Of a DNA stretch of 64,000 nt, positions 33,910-47,321 are shown in pieces. A program made the translations under genes and the position numbers. Below the pieces are notes generated by a model that worked only from the letters and a program-made list of their open reading frames with translations, had not been told where the DNA came from and searched no databases. The stretch's first letter is position 1; every line of letters starts with the position of its first letter. This DNA comes from Panax quinquefolius (lineage: Eukaryota; Streptophyta; Magnoliopsida; Apiales; Araliaceae): positions 1,701,501 through 1,765,500 of the forward strand of contig CM035164.1 of NCBI GenBank assembly GCA_020205615.1, given 5' to 3'.

Positions 33910-36378
33910 TGTGACACCCCCAAAATTGGGTATACATCACCCATCTTGGGTCGTCAGATACATGGTACAAAATTCAAATACAACTTACTAATACAACTGT
34001 CGTGTACAATACGACAAAACATTACTGCGAGTTTGAATACAATTATTGTCTACTAGAGATTATACAAACTCAAAAGGAGTCCTCATTACAATTATTAACA
34101 CACTATTTCACAGAATAGTGAGGACTACTAATGTTATCCTTCGGACCGCCACTCCGCTTCCCGACTAGTAGTCCTCGCTATGTTCTCATTTCCTGAAGAG
34201 AATAGTGAAAGAAAGGGTGAGCTCAACTAGCCCAGTATGAAATATTATGACTAAGATAATGCAGAATAAATTATCATTAGCCTTCAATAGTGTTAAACTG
34301 AAAAAAATATAACAATATCAAGTTTAACTGCAGCGGAACAAGCAATCCATTAAAAGAGTCAAGTAGAGAATAAAATCTACTATCTTATATGATTTAAAAG
34401 GTTTTTCATGACTTTTATCATTTGGGACTCGACAATAAATAATCCACATCATCGAATCACCCCGCACTACGACCAAGGATATTCTTTAGTATCACGACCA
34501 CAAATTATCCATGCACTACAGCCAAGGACATTCGTGTATTCATTAATGGTCATGATCATGCCAACAACTGTCCATCAATGCACGACGGGCCAATGATAAC
34601 TTTTATCACATCATTTGTAACATTACGGTCATGATTACACCGAATAATCCCTGGTCATAATCATACCAAGTCCATCTATGCACTACAGTCCACAAATGAC
34701 TTTCAACAAAATATAAACATGAGGATGATGACAATGATATAAGAATTCAATAAAACAAGTTCAAGAATTATTTTATCTAGGAACTAATAACGTCCAAATT
34801 GTCAACATGATACTGCTTTGTAGAGACAAATTCAAGAATGTTCCGAAAAATATTTTCATGAAAAGATACTAGATGAAGTGCAAATATCAAAGATATTCCA
34901 CTAATTTCATGGAGTATAGAAGTCAAAGTTTTAACCAACTGAGTATAATAAAGAATGGAATAACAAAAGAAATCACCATGCATGCGATAGATCGCATGCA
35001 TGTTATTCCAATGAATAATAAAAGATGGAACCGTCCCCCGTAAAACGCATGCATGTGATATTCAACAAATGAAATAATAAAGAATGGAACCAGTCCGCGT
35101 AAAACACAGCATGTGATGTTCCAATGTAATAATAATAAAGATTTAAACCAGTCCTGTAAAACACATGCATGTGATGTTCCAACAGAATAATAATAATAAA
35201 GATTTTAACCAGTCCTGTAAAAACACACGATGTGGATGTTCCAATGTAATAATAGAAGAATGTCACCAAGTTTAGGGTAAATCACAGATACAAAGTTATT
35301 CCAATGTAATAATAAGCAATGGAATAACAACAGCCTCTCTTCATGAATAAGAAAGAATAACACCCCTTACATTAGTAGGAGATTGAATACTGCAGAGAGT
35401 GTAGTAATAGAATACTCTTCTTCTTTCTCTTATTCTCTATACTTTCTCTCTCTATAAGCTTGAATGAATTAAGTGAAAATAATGAAGCACTAGGCCTCTA
35501 TTTATATAATATTTCTAGCTTAGCACTTGAAATGTGAAAAGGCAAGTGGCTTGACGACTGGTGATGTGAAAAGAAAAGTGGTTTGACGCCTGTAATGTGA
35601 AACGACAATTGGTTCGACGCCTGTAATATGAAACGACAAGTGGTTTGACGTCTGGTAAAGGTAATTACTATTGACAAAGATAATTACTATTGACGAAGGT
35701 AATTACTATTGACGAAGAGACTCTTAGATGATGACATATGGGCCCACCATAAAATAACCAAACTTACCACAAACGTCTCATAATAGACTCTTTATATACA
35801 TCAAGGATTGAGTAAATATTACCACAAATTATTTTATTTTTAATCAATACATATTTAATCTTTCAACAATTATTAATCATTTATAACTTGTCGTCTCAAT
35901 TATTGATTTAATAATATAACATATTATCTGAGATGATATTGTGACAATAATTGAATCAATAATATAAGAGATATGATCGTGAATTATCAGAGTAATAATT
36001 GAGTATAAATGAGTGACTTCTCACGTAAGCATCAATAATCAATACCGTACTACTATGCAACCACGCGTATTCATCGTACTTTTACTACTGGGTAGTTCAA
36101 TAGTTTTAACGGTAACACCTCATAGTTATTTTTATAGAAAAATAATTTTGTCGCTTTCTAACTACGACAATACTTACGTTAATAAGGTCCACTAATAATT
36201 GTGCTTAGTCGTCATTTAATATTCCCCGACCAAACGAATATTTTATAACAACTTGCTTACTTTGAAAAATTTATAAATATTACCCACAACTATAACATTT
36301 TATCAAATTTACTCCATAATATTCAAAAATAATATTTATAGAAAATTCATCTTTATGTATAAAAGTTGGGGTCTTACA
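33910..36378 (-). repeat. Element D 3' LTR (left copy)
   Basis: From TGTGACACCCCC to GGGGTCTTACA. TATA box 35499-35506 on the minus strand. The PPT AAGAAGGGAGGT (minus strand) is at 36379-36390. U3 repeats are described separately. Confidence 0.9.
35525..35713 (-). repeat. Element D U3 tandem repeats (33-bp and 19-bp)
   Basis: About four units around 'GTGAAACGACAAGTGGTTTG' with 'ACGCCTGTAAT' (35525-35655), then three 19-bp units GGTAATTACTATTGACGAA (35655-35713), all just upstream of the TATA box in element sense. The right LTR (42850-43062) has the same array with four 19-bp units. Confidence 0.85.
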
Positions 36379-36389
36379 ACCTCCCTTCT

Positions 36390-39300
36390 TATGAAATTTC
36401 GCCCTCGAAATTAGGGTGCGTGACTGGTATGTCAAAGAGGTAAGGATACCTTGATTTCATTTCAGATTCTAACTCCCAAGTCATTTCCTCAACATCGTGG
36501 TTTCTCCACAAAACTTTGACTTGAGGTATAACTTTGGAACGTAGAATATGTTCCTTCTTATCCAAGATTTGAACAGAACCTCTTCATACGCCAAATCTTC
36601 CGCTATTTCTACTTTGCGGTTCTAACTCAATAATGTGGTTCGGTCTTTCACATATTTACGTAACATGGATATGTGAAAACGTTATGAACACGAGACATAC
36701 TTGGCGGTAAAAGCGAGTCTATAGGCCACGCCCTACTCGATCGAGGATTAAAATGGACCGATGAATCGAGGATTGAGTTTTCCACTCTTTCCAAATCTCG
36801 TAACTCCTTTCCACGGAGCAACACGCAACAACACACGATCTCTATATCGAATTCCACGTCCTTTCGATGAAGATCAAGATAACTCTTTTCGTCGATCTTG
36901 TGAGGTTTTTATACGTTATCGGATCGTTTGAATCTTTTCCGTAGTCATACGTATACAACTCTGGTCCCAACAACGTTACTTCACCCACCTCATCATCCCA
37001 AAGATACCGGAGAATCGACACTTTCTTCCATACAACACTTGAATGGAGCCATGCCAATACTTGCTTGATAAGCATTTGTTGTAGGAAAAATCCACCAATG
37101 GTAAGAACTTGTCCCAACTTCCTTGAAATCAAAGACACAGAGTCTTAATAGATCTTCAAGAGTTTGAATAGTCATCTCCGATTGTCCGGTCCGTCTCGAG
37201 GATGATATCTTAGAGCTAAATCGTAAATCTGTGCCCATAGCTTTTTGCAACTAACCCAAAATCATGAAGTGAATCTTGGGTCTTGATCCGAAACTATGGA
37301 TCTGCAAGCATACCATGCAGTCTTACAATCTTGCTTATGTACATACGAGCAAGACGTTCAAGTGTATAAGTTTCTCGTATCGGTAAGAAATGAGCAGACT
37401 TGGTCAATCTATCAACAATGACCCAAATCACATCTATGCCTTGAGAAACCTTAGGAAGACCGGTAAAGAAATCCATGGTAATGTGCTCCCACTTCCATTC
37501 TGGAATTTCAAGTGGTTGTAATGGACCTTTTGGTACTTGATGCTCCGCTTTAACTCGTTGACAAGTTAGACACCTTGAGATAAACAACGCTATCTCTCTC
37601 TTCATATTGCTCCACCAAAATGTATGATTTAATATCATGATACATTTTGGTACTCCCAAGATGGATTGCAAACGGTGTGTTGTCATGCGCCTCTATCGTG
37701 ATTTTATACTTTAAATCGTATCGTTAGAACACAAAGTCCGGAGTTGACTCAAAGTATTCCTTCTTCATCGATTCTTGCTTGGCGTAGATAGCACCTTCTT
37801 GCACTTTCTTCCTCATACGCGCCACTCCAGTCCGTAACTTCGAAAGCGACTTTAACTTTATCAATTAAAGTTGGTTCTACTCAGATATTCGCCATCATCA
37901 CATGGGTCCCCTGAGTCTTTAACTCTATCTCCATCCTTTATAATTCACACAAAATGGGCTTTCTCATACGACAATATCGCACTTCGTACATGCATATGAT
38001 CTTTACTCAATCGTCAACCTACCACGTTCGCTTTTCCGAGATGGTATTGGATGGTATGATCATAATCTTTTAATGATTTAAGCCAACGTCGTTGTCGCAT
38101 GTTGAGTTCCTTTAGAGTAAAGAAATATTTGAGGCTTTTATGATCTGTAAAGATCTCCACCTTCTCCCATACAAGTAATGCCTCCAAATATTTAGTGCGA
38201 AGATAAACAAATTGCCAACTCTAGATCATGAGTAGGATAATTCCTCTCATATTCTTTGAGTTGTCTTGAGGCATAAAGGCTATGACTTTTCCATGTTGCA
38301 TGAGAACACATCCCAACCCTTTGCTTCAAGCATCATCAGAGATGACAAATCCTTCCGAGCCGGATGGTATTGTCAAACAGTGCCTTGAAATGAGTCTCCT
38401 CTTGAGTTCTTGAAAACTCTTCTCACATTCTTCGCTCCAACCGAACTTTGTATCTTTCCGAGTCAGCTGAGTCAATGGAGTAGCAATTCAAGAAAATCCT
38501 TCCACGAATCTCCGATAATAACCAGCTAAACAGAGAAAGCTACGTACTTCGGTCACTGATTTAGGTTGCACCCAGCTTTCCAGCTTTGAATTGCTTCAAT
38601 CTTTGCTGGGTCAACAGATATTCCATGACTTGATACTACGTGCCCAAGGAATGCTACTTCCTCAAGCCAGAATTCGCATTTCTTTAACTTGGCATAAAGC
38701 TTGTATTCACGAAGCTTTTGGAGAGTCAGCCTCAAGTGTTGCTCATGATCTTCATGACTTTTAGAATAAATAAGGATGTCATCAATAAAGACGACCACAA
38801 AGTGATCCAAATATTCTTTGAATACTCGGTTCATCATATCCATGAAGGCAGCAGGGCATTTAGTCAATCCAAAGGACATGACTAGGAATTCATAATGCCC
38901 GTACCGAGTTCTGAAAGCCGTCTTTGGAATGTCATCGGTTTTAATCTTCAATTGGTGATATACGGAACGAAGATCAATCTTTGAAAAGAATTTGGCTCCT
39001 TGCAACTGGTCAAACAGGTCATCAATACGTGGCAATGGATACCTATTTTTGATGGTGACATGATTCAACTCCCGATAATCAATACAAAGTCGCATACTCT
39101 CATCTTTTTTCTTCACGAATAGAATAGGAGCACCCCAAGGAGAAGTACTAGGACGAATAAGGCCAATGTCTAACAATTCCTGCAGTTGGGTCTTTAACTC
39201 CTGAAGTTCAATAGGAGCCATTCGATATGGGGCTTTGGAAATGGGTTTTGTCTGGGGTTCAAGGTCGATACAAAAATTCAATTTCACGCTCGGGTAGGCC

Positions 39301-39830
39301 AGAAGTTCTTCGAGGAATACGTCAGGAAATTTATTAACAATAGAAATATCGTTCAAAACTGACATATTTTTGTTTAAATCTGTGACATGAGCTAAGAAAG
39401 CTTGACATCCGTTTTTCAATAAACGAATAGCTTTTTGGCTTGAGATAACCGTGATTGATTTTAATTGTTTGGTCGCTTGAATTCGCATAATAGGTTGATT
39501 AGGAATATGAAAGCTAACAACCTTGCGGAAACAATCAATTTTTGCATGATGAGTAGTTAACCAATCAATCCCTAGAATCACGTCAAATGCAAGTATTTTC
39601 AATGAAATAAGATCTACAGGGTAATGTGAGGGTACCGATTTGAACCAAACAAGACTTATAAACAGTGGATGTAATGAAGGTTTCTCCCAACGGAGTTTCC
39701 ACAGATAAGTCAAAGTCTAATTTCTCCGGAGTCAAATTTAATCGATGAGCGCAAGTAGGAGAAATAAAAGAATGGGTAGAACCGATATCAAACAAAGTAT
39801 ATATTTCGTTAGAGTTTATGATAAGCTTAC
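36390..39830 (-). pseudogene. Element D pol: protease, RT, RNase H, integrase, chromodomain
   Basis: Protease: FDIGSTHSFISPTCA near 39790. Its second conserved block, [12 protein letters not shown], lies in the 386-codon frame 39713-38553. That frame also holds [56 protein letters not shown], and the catalytic [12 protein letters not shown] near 38790 (F-I-D-D form of YxDD), then [19 protein letters not shown]. After a frame break come RNase H traces (38500-37950); then integrase (37690-36990) with SRCLTCQRVKAEH (zinc CxxC intact) and [15 protein letters not shown]. The segment holding the second catalytic Asp is damaged near 37300. Chromodomain traces lie at 36600-36400. Not functional as read; best-preserved RT of the window. 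Confidence 0.9.
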
Positions 39831-39949
39831 CCGTGATGACCTCATTCGGGTTCCTTGCTTTCTAGGAGGTCACAACAAACGCTCTCCCTTGCACTACCAG
39901 TTTTGACTTTTCTAGGACGGCCTTTGGTGCCTCCATCCTAGCTGAATTT

Positions 39950-41045
39950 GTCTTTGGTGAACCACAAAATTGGGCTAAGTGACTTTCTCTTCCATAATTA
40001 TAACATGCTTTGGACGGCATCGCGCAGTTTAGACTGATGTGCCCCTCCCCTCCGCATTTGAAACATATGATAGGTGGTCGTTATCCTTCCTTAACGACAG
40101 GTGTTGGTGCTGACTTCTTTCCCTCATTGTTGAATGTCCTTTTCTTGAAATGTCCATTCTTATTGTTTTGGCCCTGATTACCACCGGGTGGTTACCATAT
40201 CCGCCTATTGATTCCCTCCATGCTTGTTGTCACCGCTTGATGATCGCTCTCATTTGGTATTATCATTTTTCCTACCGCTCTTTTAGTTAAGGCTTGACTC
40301 GTTATCGCGCTCCACTAATTGAGCCCTATTTACAACATCCTGAATATAAACACGCTTAATGAGAAATAAGATGTTGATGTATCTCCGCTTCAAACCTCTT
40401 AAAAACATTCGTGTCATTCTCTCTTCATTATCCACCAAGTGGGACGAAACCGAGATAACTCATGCAAATTTAGCCTCGTATTGCGACACACTGGCCATAT
40501 TGTTTTGTTCCAACTTGATAAACTCCACCTCCTTCATGTGACGAATACTTTCGGAAAGTATTTGTCGTTGAATGACTTCTCTTAGAACTTCTCCCAAGAC
40601 ATCTTTAAGACGACAGTTGAGTACGTTTTACCGATTCCCACCAAGAATGTCGCCTCTGCAAGAACATAAAGGCGTGAAAGGAACCTTTTGCTCCTCGGAG
40701 CATCCCAAGACATCAAATATCTTGGTGATCTGCTTTATCCATGCTACTGCCATAAGTGGTTTTGGCTCTCCCTTAAACTCCGGTGGTCCCAGCTCCTTGA
40801 ACTGTTTAGCGGTGACCGCCCAAGAGTTTCAGTGTTTCCACTGCATTTTGACCAGTGTGCTCTCTCTTCTTTATTTGCATGAATTGCATAAAGCCCCTAA
40901 ACATTTGATCATTCATCATTTGGTCAGTGTTGTTGTTTGCATGAGGATTGTTGCCTTCCTGATGCACATTATCCTGATTATTGATATGTGGTGAATCAAT
41001 GGTCGCCTGTGCTCCATTGTTATTCTCAACATTCTCGGATGTCAT
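39950..41045 (-). pseudogene. Element D gag
   Basis: ATG at 41045 opens MTSENVENNNGAQATIDSPH. The capsid-like part follows in several frames to about 40300. The nucleocapsid region (about 40080-39960) shows ICFKCGGEGHISLNC, an intact C-x2-C-x4-H-x4-C knuckle, and a second knuckle CYNYGRESHLAQFC in which the second Cys is Tyr. Several one- or two-base indels break the frame. Confidence 0.85.
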
Positions 41046-41218
41046 TTTCAGATACAGCCACAAAACAAAGGTTAATTGACATGTAACATATTATCCCTAA
41101 ATTCTGACCGACCAATTAAATATCACATAAACTTAGGTAGGTCATACTAGCGAAAGAATTCCCCGTCTCTCCCCTCTTAGTTCTATTCTCACATCTTGGC
41201 CAGGGATCATATCCCTAA

Positions 41219-41231
41219 GCTTTGATACCAA
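41219..41231 (-). promoter_or_regulatory. Element D primer-binding site
   Basis: Minus strand TTGGTATCAAAGC, one base from the LTR at 41233; same as in A, B and G. Confidence 0.75.
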
Positions 41232-41232
41232 C

Positions 41233-43747
41233 CGTGACACCCCCAAAATTAGGTATACATCACCCATCTTGGGTTGTCAGATACATGGTATAAAGTTCAA
41301 ATACAACTTACTAATACAACTGTCGTGTACAATACGATAAAACATAACTGCGAGTTTGAATATAATTATTGTCTACTAGAGATTATACAAACTCAAAAGG
41401 AGTCCTCATTATAATTATTAACACACTATTTCACAGAATAGTGAGGACTACTAATGTTATCCTCTGGACCGTCACTCCGTTCCCCGACTAGTCCCTGCTA
41501 TGTTCTCATTTCTTGAAGAGAATAGTGAAAGAAAGGGTGAGCTCAACTAGCCCAGTAAGAAATATTATGACTAAGATAATGCAGAATAAATTATCGTTAG
41601 CCTTCAACAGTGTTAAACTAATAAAATATAACAACATCAATTTTAACTGCAGCGGAACAAGCAATCCATTAAAAGAGTCAAGTAGAGAATAAAATCTACT
41701 ATCTTCTATGATTTAAAAGGTTTTTCATGACTTTTATCGCTGGGACTCAGCTTAATAAATAATCCACATCATCGAATCACCCCCTCTACTACTGACCAAG
41801 GATATTCTTTACTATCACGACCACAAATTATCCATGCACCTGACCAAGGACATTCGTGTATTCATTAATGGTCATGATCATGCCAACAACAATCGTCCAT
41901 CAATGCACTACGGCCAATGATAACTTTTACCACATCATTTGTAACATTACGGTCATGATTACAATCAATAATCCTCATCATAATCATATCAAGTCCATTT
42001 ATGCACTACAGGCCACAGATGACTTTCAACAAAATATAAACATGAGGATGATGACAATGATATAAGAATTCAATAAAACAAATTCAAGAATTAATTTATC
42101 TAGGAACTAATAATGTCCAAATTGTCAACATGATACTGCTTTGTAGAGTAAAATTCAAGAATGTTCAGAAGAATATTTCCATGAAAAGATACTAGATGAA
42201 GCGCAAATATCAAAGATATTCCACTAATTTCATGGAGTATAGAAGTCAAAGTTTTAACCAACTGAATATAATAAAGAATTGAATAACAAAAGAAATCACC
42301 ATGCATGCGATAGATAGCGTATACATGCAGTTATTCCAACAGAATAATAAAGGATGGAACCCGGTCCCACGTAAAACGCATGTATGCAGGATATTCCAAT
42401 GAATAATAAAGAATGGAACCAGGTCCACGTAAAACACATGCAGGCGTGATGTTCCAATGTAATAATAATAAAGATTTTAACCAGTCCTAAGTGTAAACAC
42501 ACGCGTGGATGTTCCAACAGAATAATAATAAAGATTTAAACCAGTCCTGTAAAACACACGCACGGGATGTTCCAATGAATAATAGAAGAATGTCACCAAG
42601 TATAAGGTAAACCGCATATACAAAAGTTATTCCAATGTAATAATAAGCAATGGAATAACAACAGCTCTCTTCATGAATAAGAAAGAATAACACCCCTTAC
42701 ATTAGTAGGAGATTGAATCTGCAGATAGTGTAGTAATAGAATACTCTTTTCTTTCTCTCTATCCTCTCTATACTTTCTCTCTCTATAGCTTGAATGAATT
42801 AAGTGAAAATAATGAAGCACTAGGCCTCTATTTATAGAAGATTTCTAGCTTAGCACTTGAAATGTGAAAAGGCAAGTGGCATTGATTTGGTGATGTGAAA
42901 AGAAAAGTGGTTTGACGCCTGTAATGTGAAACGACAATTGGTTCGACGCCTGTAATATGAAACGACAAGTGGTTTGACGTCTGGTAAAGGTAATTACTAT
43001 TGACAAAGATAATTACTATTGACAAAGGTAATTACTATTGACGAAGGTAATTACTATTGACGAAGAGACTCTTAGATGATGACATATGGGCCCACCATAA
43101 AATAACCAAACTTATCACAAACGTCTCATAATAGACTCTTTATATACATCAAGGATTTAGTAAATATTACCACAAATCATTTTATTTTTAATCAACACAT
43201 ATTTAATCTTTCAACAATTATTAATCATTTATAACTTGTCATCTCAATTATTGATTTAATAATATAACATATTATACAGATGATATTATGACAATAATTG
43301 AATCAATAATATAAGAGATATGATCAAAGAATTCTTTGTAGCAATAATTGAGTATAGGTGAGTGACTTCTCACGTAAGCATCAATAATTAATACCGTGTC
43401 TACTATGCAACCACGCCAGACATCGCATTTTTACTACCGGGTAGTTCAACGGTTTTAACGGTAACACCTCTCTCGCCGTTATTTTTATAGAAAGATAATT
43501 TTGTCGTTTCTAACTACGACAATACTTCCATTAATGGGGTCCACCAATAATTGTGCTTGCCGTCACGAATATTCCTCGACAAAAAGAATATTCCCCACTA
43601 AACGAATATTTTATAACAACTTGCTTACTTTGCAAAAAATTATAAATATTACCCACAACTATAACATTTTATCAAATTTACTCCATAATATTCAAAAATA
43701 ATATTTATAGAAAATTCATCTTTATTTATAAAAGTTGGGGTCTTACA
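41233..43747 (-). repeat. Element D 5' LTR (right copy)
   Basis: From CGTGACACCCCC (first T altered to C) to GGGGTCTTACA. TATA box 42829-42836 (minus). U3 tandem repeats 42850-43062. It reads closely parallel to the left LTR, with scattered substitutions and indels. Confidence 0.9.
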
Positions 43748-44766
43748 ATTCATATACATATATATCATAATCAAATCATATATAAATAGGAATAGCATTC
43801 ACATGCTTATTCCTGACATATTCTTCTAAGCATTCTTGAATTTTACTCTACAAAGCAGTATAATGTTGACAATTTGGACTTTATTAGTTCCTGGATAAAT
43901 TAATTCTTGAACTTGTTTTATTGAATTTTTATATCATTGTCATCATCCTCATGTTTATATGTTGTTGAAAGTCATCTGTGGCCTGTAATGCATAGATGGA
44001 CTTGGTATGATTATACCGTGGATTATTCTATTGTAATCATGATCGTAATGTTACAAATGATGCGGTAAAAGTCCTCATTGGCCGTAGTGCATTAATGGAC
44101 AGTTGTTGGCATGATCATGACCATTAATGAATACACAAATATTCTTGGCCCGTAGTGCATGGATAATTGTGGTCGTGATACTAAAGAATATCCTCGGCTG
44201 TAGTGCAGGGGTGATTCGGTGATGTGGATTATTTATTAAGCTGAGTCTCAGCGATAAAAGTGTTGAAAAACCTTTGAAATCATAAAAGATAGTACATTTT
44301 ATTCTCTACTTGACTCTTTTAATGGATTGCTTGTTCTGCTGCAGTTAAACTTTATGTTGTTATATTTTATCAGTTTAACATTATCGAAGGCTAACGATAA
44401 TTTATTCTACGCATTATCTTAGTCATAATATTTCTTCTTTGGCTAGTTGAGCTCACCCTTTCTTTCACTGTTCTCTTCAGAAAATTGAGAACATAGCGAG
44501 AACTAGTCGGGAACGTAGTGACGGTCCAGAGGATAGCATTAGTAGTCCTTCACTATTCGTAAAATAGTGTATTAATAATTGTAATGAGGACTCCTTTTGA
44601 GTTTGTATAATCTCTAGTAGAACAATAATTGTATTCAAACTCACGGTTATGTTTTTGTCATATTATACTACGGCGATTGTATTAGTAAGTTGTATTTGAA
44701 TTTTGTACCATGTATCTGACGACCCAAGATGGGTGATGTATACCTAATTTTGGGCGTCACACATTT

Positions 44767-45910
44767 CTTTAACTTGGCATAAAGCTTATATTCGCGAAAC
44801 TTTAGGAGTATCAGCCTCAAGTGTTGATCATGATCTTCACGGATTTTGGAATAAATAAGGATGTCATCAATAAAGACGACCACAAAGTGATCTAAATATT
44901 CCTTGAATACTCGGTTCATCATATCCATGAAAGCAGTAGGAGCATTAGTCAATCCAAAAGACATGACTAAGAATTCATAATGCCCGTACCGAGTTCTCGA
45001 AGCGATCTTTGGAATATCCTCGCTTTTAACCTTCAAATTGATGATATCCGAAACGAAGATCGAACTTTGAAAAAAATTGTGCTCCTTGTAATTGATCAAA
45101 CAGGTCATCAATACGTGGCAATGGGTACCTATTTTTGATGGTGACATGATTCAACTCCCGATAATCAATACAAAGTCGCATACTCCCATCTTTCTTCTTC
45201 ACGAATAGAACAGGAGTACCCAAGGAGACGTACTAGGACAAATGAAATCAATGTCTAACAATTCCTGCAATTGGGTCTTTTACTCCTGAAGTTCAATAGG
45301 AGCCATTCGATATGGGGCTTTGAAATGGGTTTTGTCTGCCGGGTTCAAGGTCGATACAAAATTCAACTTCATGCTCTGGGTAGGCCGTAAGTTCTTCGTG
45401 AATACGTCAAGAAATTTATTAACAATAGAAATATCCTTCAAATCTGACGTATTTTTGTTTAAATCCGTGACATGTGCTAAGAAAGCTTGACATCTATTTT
45501 TCAATAAACGAATAGCTTTGTGGCTTGAGATGATCGTGATTGATTTTAATGGTTTGGTCGCTTGAATTCGCATAATAGGTTTATTAGGAATATGAAAGCT
45601 AACAACCTTACGAAAACAATCAATTTTAGCATGATGAGTAGTTAACCAATCAATCCCTAGAATCACGTCAAATGCAAGTATTTTTAAAGAGCTAAGATCG
45701 ACAGGTAACGTGCGGTTACCGATTTGAATCAAACAAGACTTATAAACAGTGGATGTAATGAAGATTTCTCCTAATGGAGTTTCAACAGATAAGTCAAAGT
45801 CTAATTTCTCTGGAGTCAAATTTAATCGTTGAGCGCAAGTAGGAGAAATAAAAGAATGGGTAGAACCCAGATCAAATAAGGTATAGACTTCGCTAGAGTT
45901 TATGATAAGC
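44767..45910 (-). pseudogene. Element A pol, proximal part: protease and RT
   Basis: Protease FDLGSTHSFISPTCAQ near 45880 (Leu in place of Thr in the D-T-G triad; D keeps Ile, F keeps Thr), then [18 protein letters not shown] and [20 protein letters not shown] from about 45223: [50 protein letters not shown], and after a frame change [20 protein letters not shown], catalytic [24 protein letters not shown], where the CATTT duplication and element B cut it. Its continuation lies at 26590 leftward. Confidence 0.9.
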
Positions 45911-46019
45911 TTACCCGTGATGACCTCGTTCGGGTTCCTTTGCTTTCTGGGAGGTCACAAAAATGCTCTCCTCAGTACTACCGGGCTTTGACTTTTTCTC
46001 GGGACGACCTTTGGTGCCT

Positions 46020-47139
46020 CCATCCTAAATTTGAACTTGTATTCGTGAACGACAAAATCGGGCTAGGTGACCTTCTCTTCCATAATTATAACACGCTTTA
46101 GATGGCATCACGCAGTTTGGACTGATATGTCCCTCCCCTCCGCATTTGAAGCATATGATAGGTGGTCGTTCTCCTTCCTTAACCACGGTTCTTTGGTCTT
46201 TGGCGCCTTTCCATCATTCTTTGAATCTCCTTTTCTTGAAATGTCCATTTTTACTGTCTTGGCCATGATTACCACCGAAGTGGTTACCATTTCTGGCATG
46301 TTGATTCCCTCCACGCTTGTTGTCACAGTTTTGATGACTGTTACCACTGGTCTTTTCATGCTGCCGGCTGCTTTCCCTTGGTTGTGTTGACTCGTTACCG
46401 CGCTCCAATAACTGAGCCCTATTTACAACATCTGAGTACAAACACAATTTATGAGAAATTAGATATTGACGTATCTCCGGTTTCAAACCTCTTAAAAACA
46501 TTCACGTCATTCGCTCCTCATTATCGACCAAATGGGATGCAAACCGGGATAACTCCGCAAATTTAGCCTCGTATTGCGACACGGTCATATTGTTTTATTC
46601 CAACTTGATAAACTCCACCTTCTTCATGTGACGAATACTTTTGGGAAAGTACTTGTCGTTGAATAGCTCTTGGAACTTCTCCCAAGACATCTTGAGTGCG
46701 TCAGGCTGGGTATGTTTTACAGATTTCCACCAATGAATCCGCCTTCTTCACGCAATATGAAGGTGGCGAAGGAACCTTTTGCTCCTCGAGCATCCCAAGA
46801 CATCAAATATCTTGGTGATCTGCTTTATCCATGCTTCACCTTAAGTGGTTTTGGCTCTCCAATAAACTCCGGTGGTCCCAGCTCCTTAAACTGCTTTAGC
46901 CAGTAATCATCAAGAGAGTTTCGGTGTTTCCACCTACATTTTGGACAGGAGCCGCTCTCGCCTTGATGTTGCATGAATTGCATGAAGCCTCAGAACATTC
47001 CATCGTTCATCATTTGGTCAGTGTTGTTATTTGTATGAGGATTGTCGCCTTCCTGTTGCACATTGTCCTAGTTATTGATCTGTGGAGACTCAACGGTCTC
47101 CTGTGCTCCATTGATGTTATCAACATTCTCGGATGCCAT
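46020..47139 (-). pseudogene. Element A gag
   Basis: Start codon at 47139 opens MASENVDN, a variant of the MTSENVEN start. Capsid-like pieces include MFLRGLKPEIRQYLISHKLC and YSDVVNRAQLLERGNESTQP (46501-46380), then the linker SSRQHEKTSGNSHQN. The zinc knuckles near 46170-46060 read ICFKCGGEGHISPNC and CYNYGREGHLARFC; the second has the same Cys-to-Tyr change as in D. Frames are broken by small indels. Confidence 0.85.
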
Positions 47140-47307
47140 TTTCAAACACTGCCACAAAATAAGGGTTAATTGACATGCAACATATTATCCATATACTCTG
47201 ACCAACCAATTAAATACCAAATAAACTTAGGTAGGTCATACTAGCGAAGAATTCCCGCCTCTCCTCCCAGCCTAGTCTCACATCTTAGCCAGGGATCATA
47301 TCCCTAA

Positions 47308-47320
47308 GCTTTGATACCAA
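47308..47320 (-). promoter_or_regulatory. Element A primer-binding site
   Basis: Minus strand TTGGTATCAAAGC, one base from the LTR end at 47322. Confidence 0.75.
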
Positions 47321-47321
47321 C

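Larger units (their letters stand above)
33910..43747 (-). mobile_element. Gypsy element D (minus strand), complete structure
   Basis: TSD ATTCA at 33905-33909 and 43748-43752. Two LTRs, PBS, gag, PR-RT-RH-INT-chromodomain and PPT are present in 9.84 kb. It is the innermost and so the youngest of the nest. Frames are still broken, except for a long protease-linker/RT frame, 39713-38553. Family as for element A. Confidence 0.9.
30884..43818. mobile_element. Solo LTR C of a different LTR retrotransposon, split by D
   Basis: Begins TGTTAGTTCCCAG and ends TTATTCCTGACA, with TATTC on both sides (30879-30883 and 43819-43823). Removing D leaves 30884-33909 plus 43753-43818, about 3.09 kb, with TG...CA ends and no PBS, PPT or pol, so a solo LTR is the simplest reading. 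The opening CACAATAGATCTAGAAGGGG is of a type seen in long plant LTRs, but I cannot settle Copia versus Ty3/Tat. It shows no resemblance to the A/B/D family. Confidence 0.7.
26591..44761 (+). mobile_element. Gypsy element B (plus strand), pol-less, interrupted by C
   Basis: Begins TGTAAGACCCC at 26591 and ends GGGCGTCACA at 44761; CATTT on both sides (26586-26590, 44762-44766). It has a 5' LTR, PBS and gag, then jumps directly into the middle of a second LTR at about 29966, so all of pol and the start of the 3' LTR are deleted. Its 3' LTR is split by solo LTR C (TSD TATTC). Own length about 5.2 kb. It sits in the RT region of element A. Confidence 0.9.
29966..44761 (+). repeat. Element B 3' LTR, 5'-truncated and split by C
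   Basis: 29966-30883 plus 43824-44761, about 1.86 kb. It starts in mid-U3 at TTGAATGTTTGGC, matching 27288 onward in the 5' LTR. TATA context near 30147. Leader ladder 30415-30745. The halves join exactly across C at TATTC. Confidence 0.85.
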
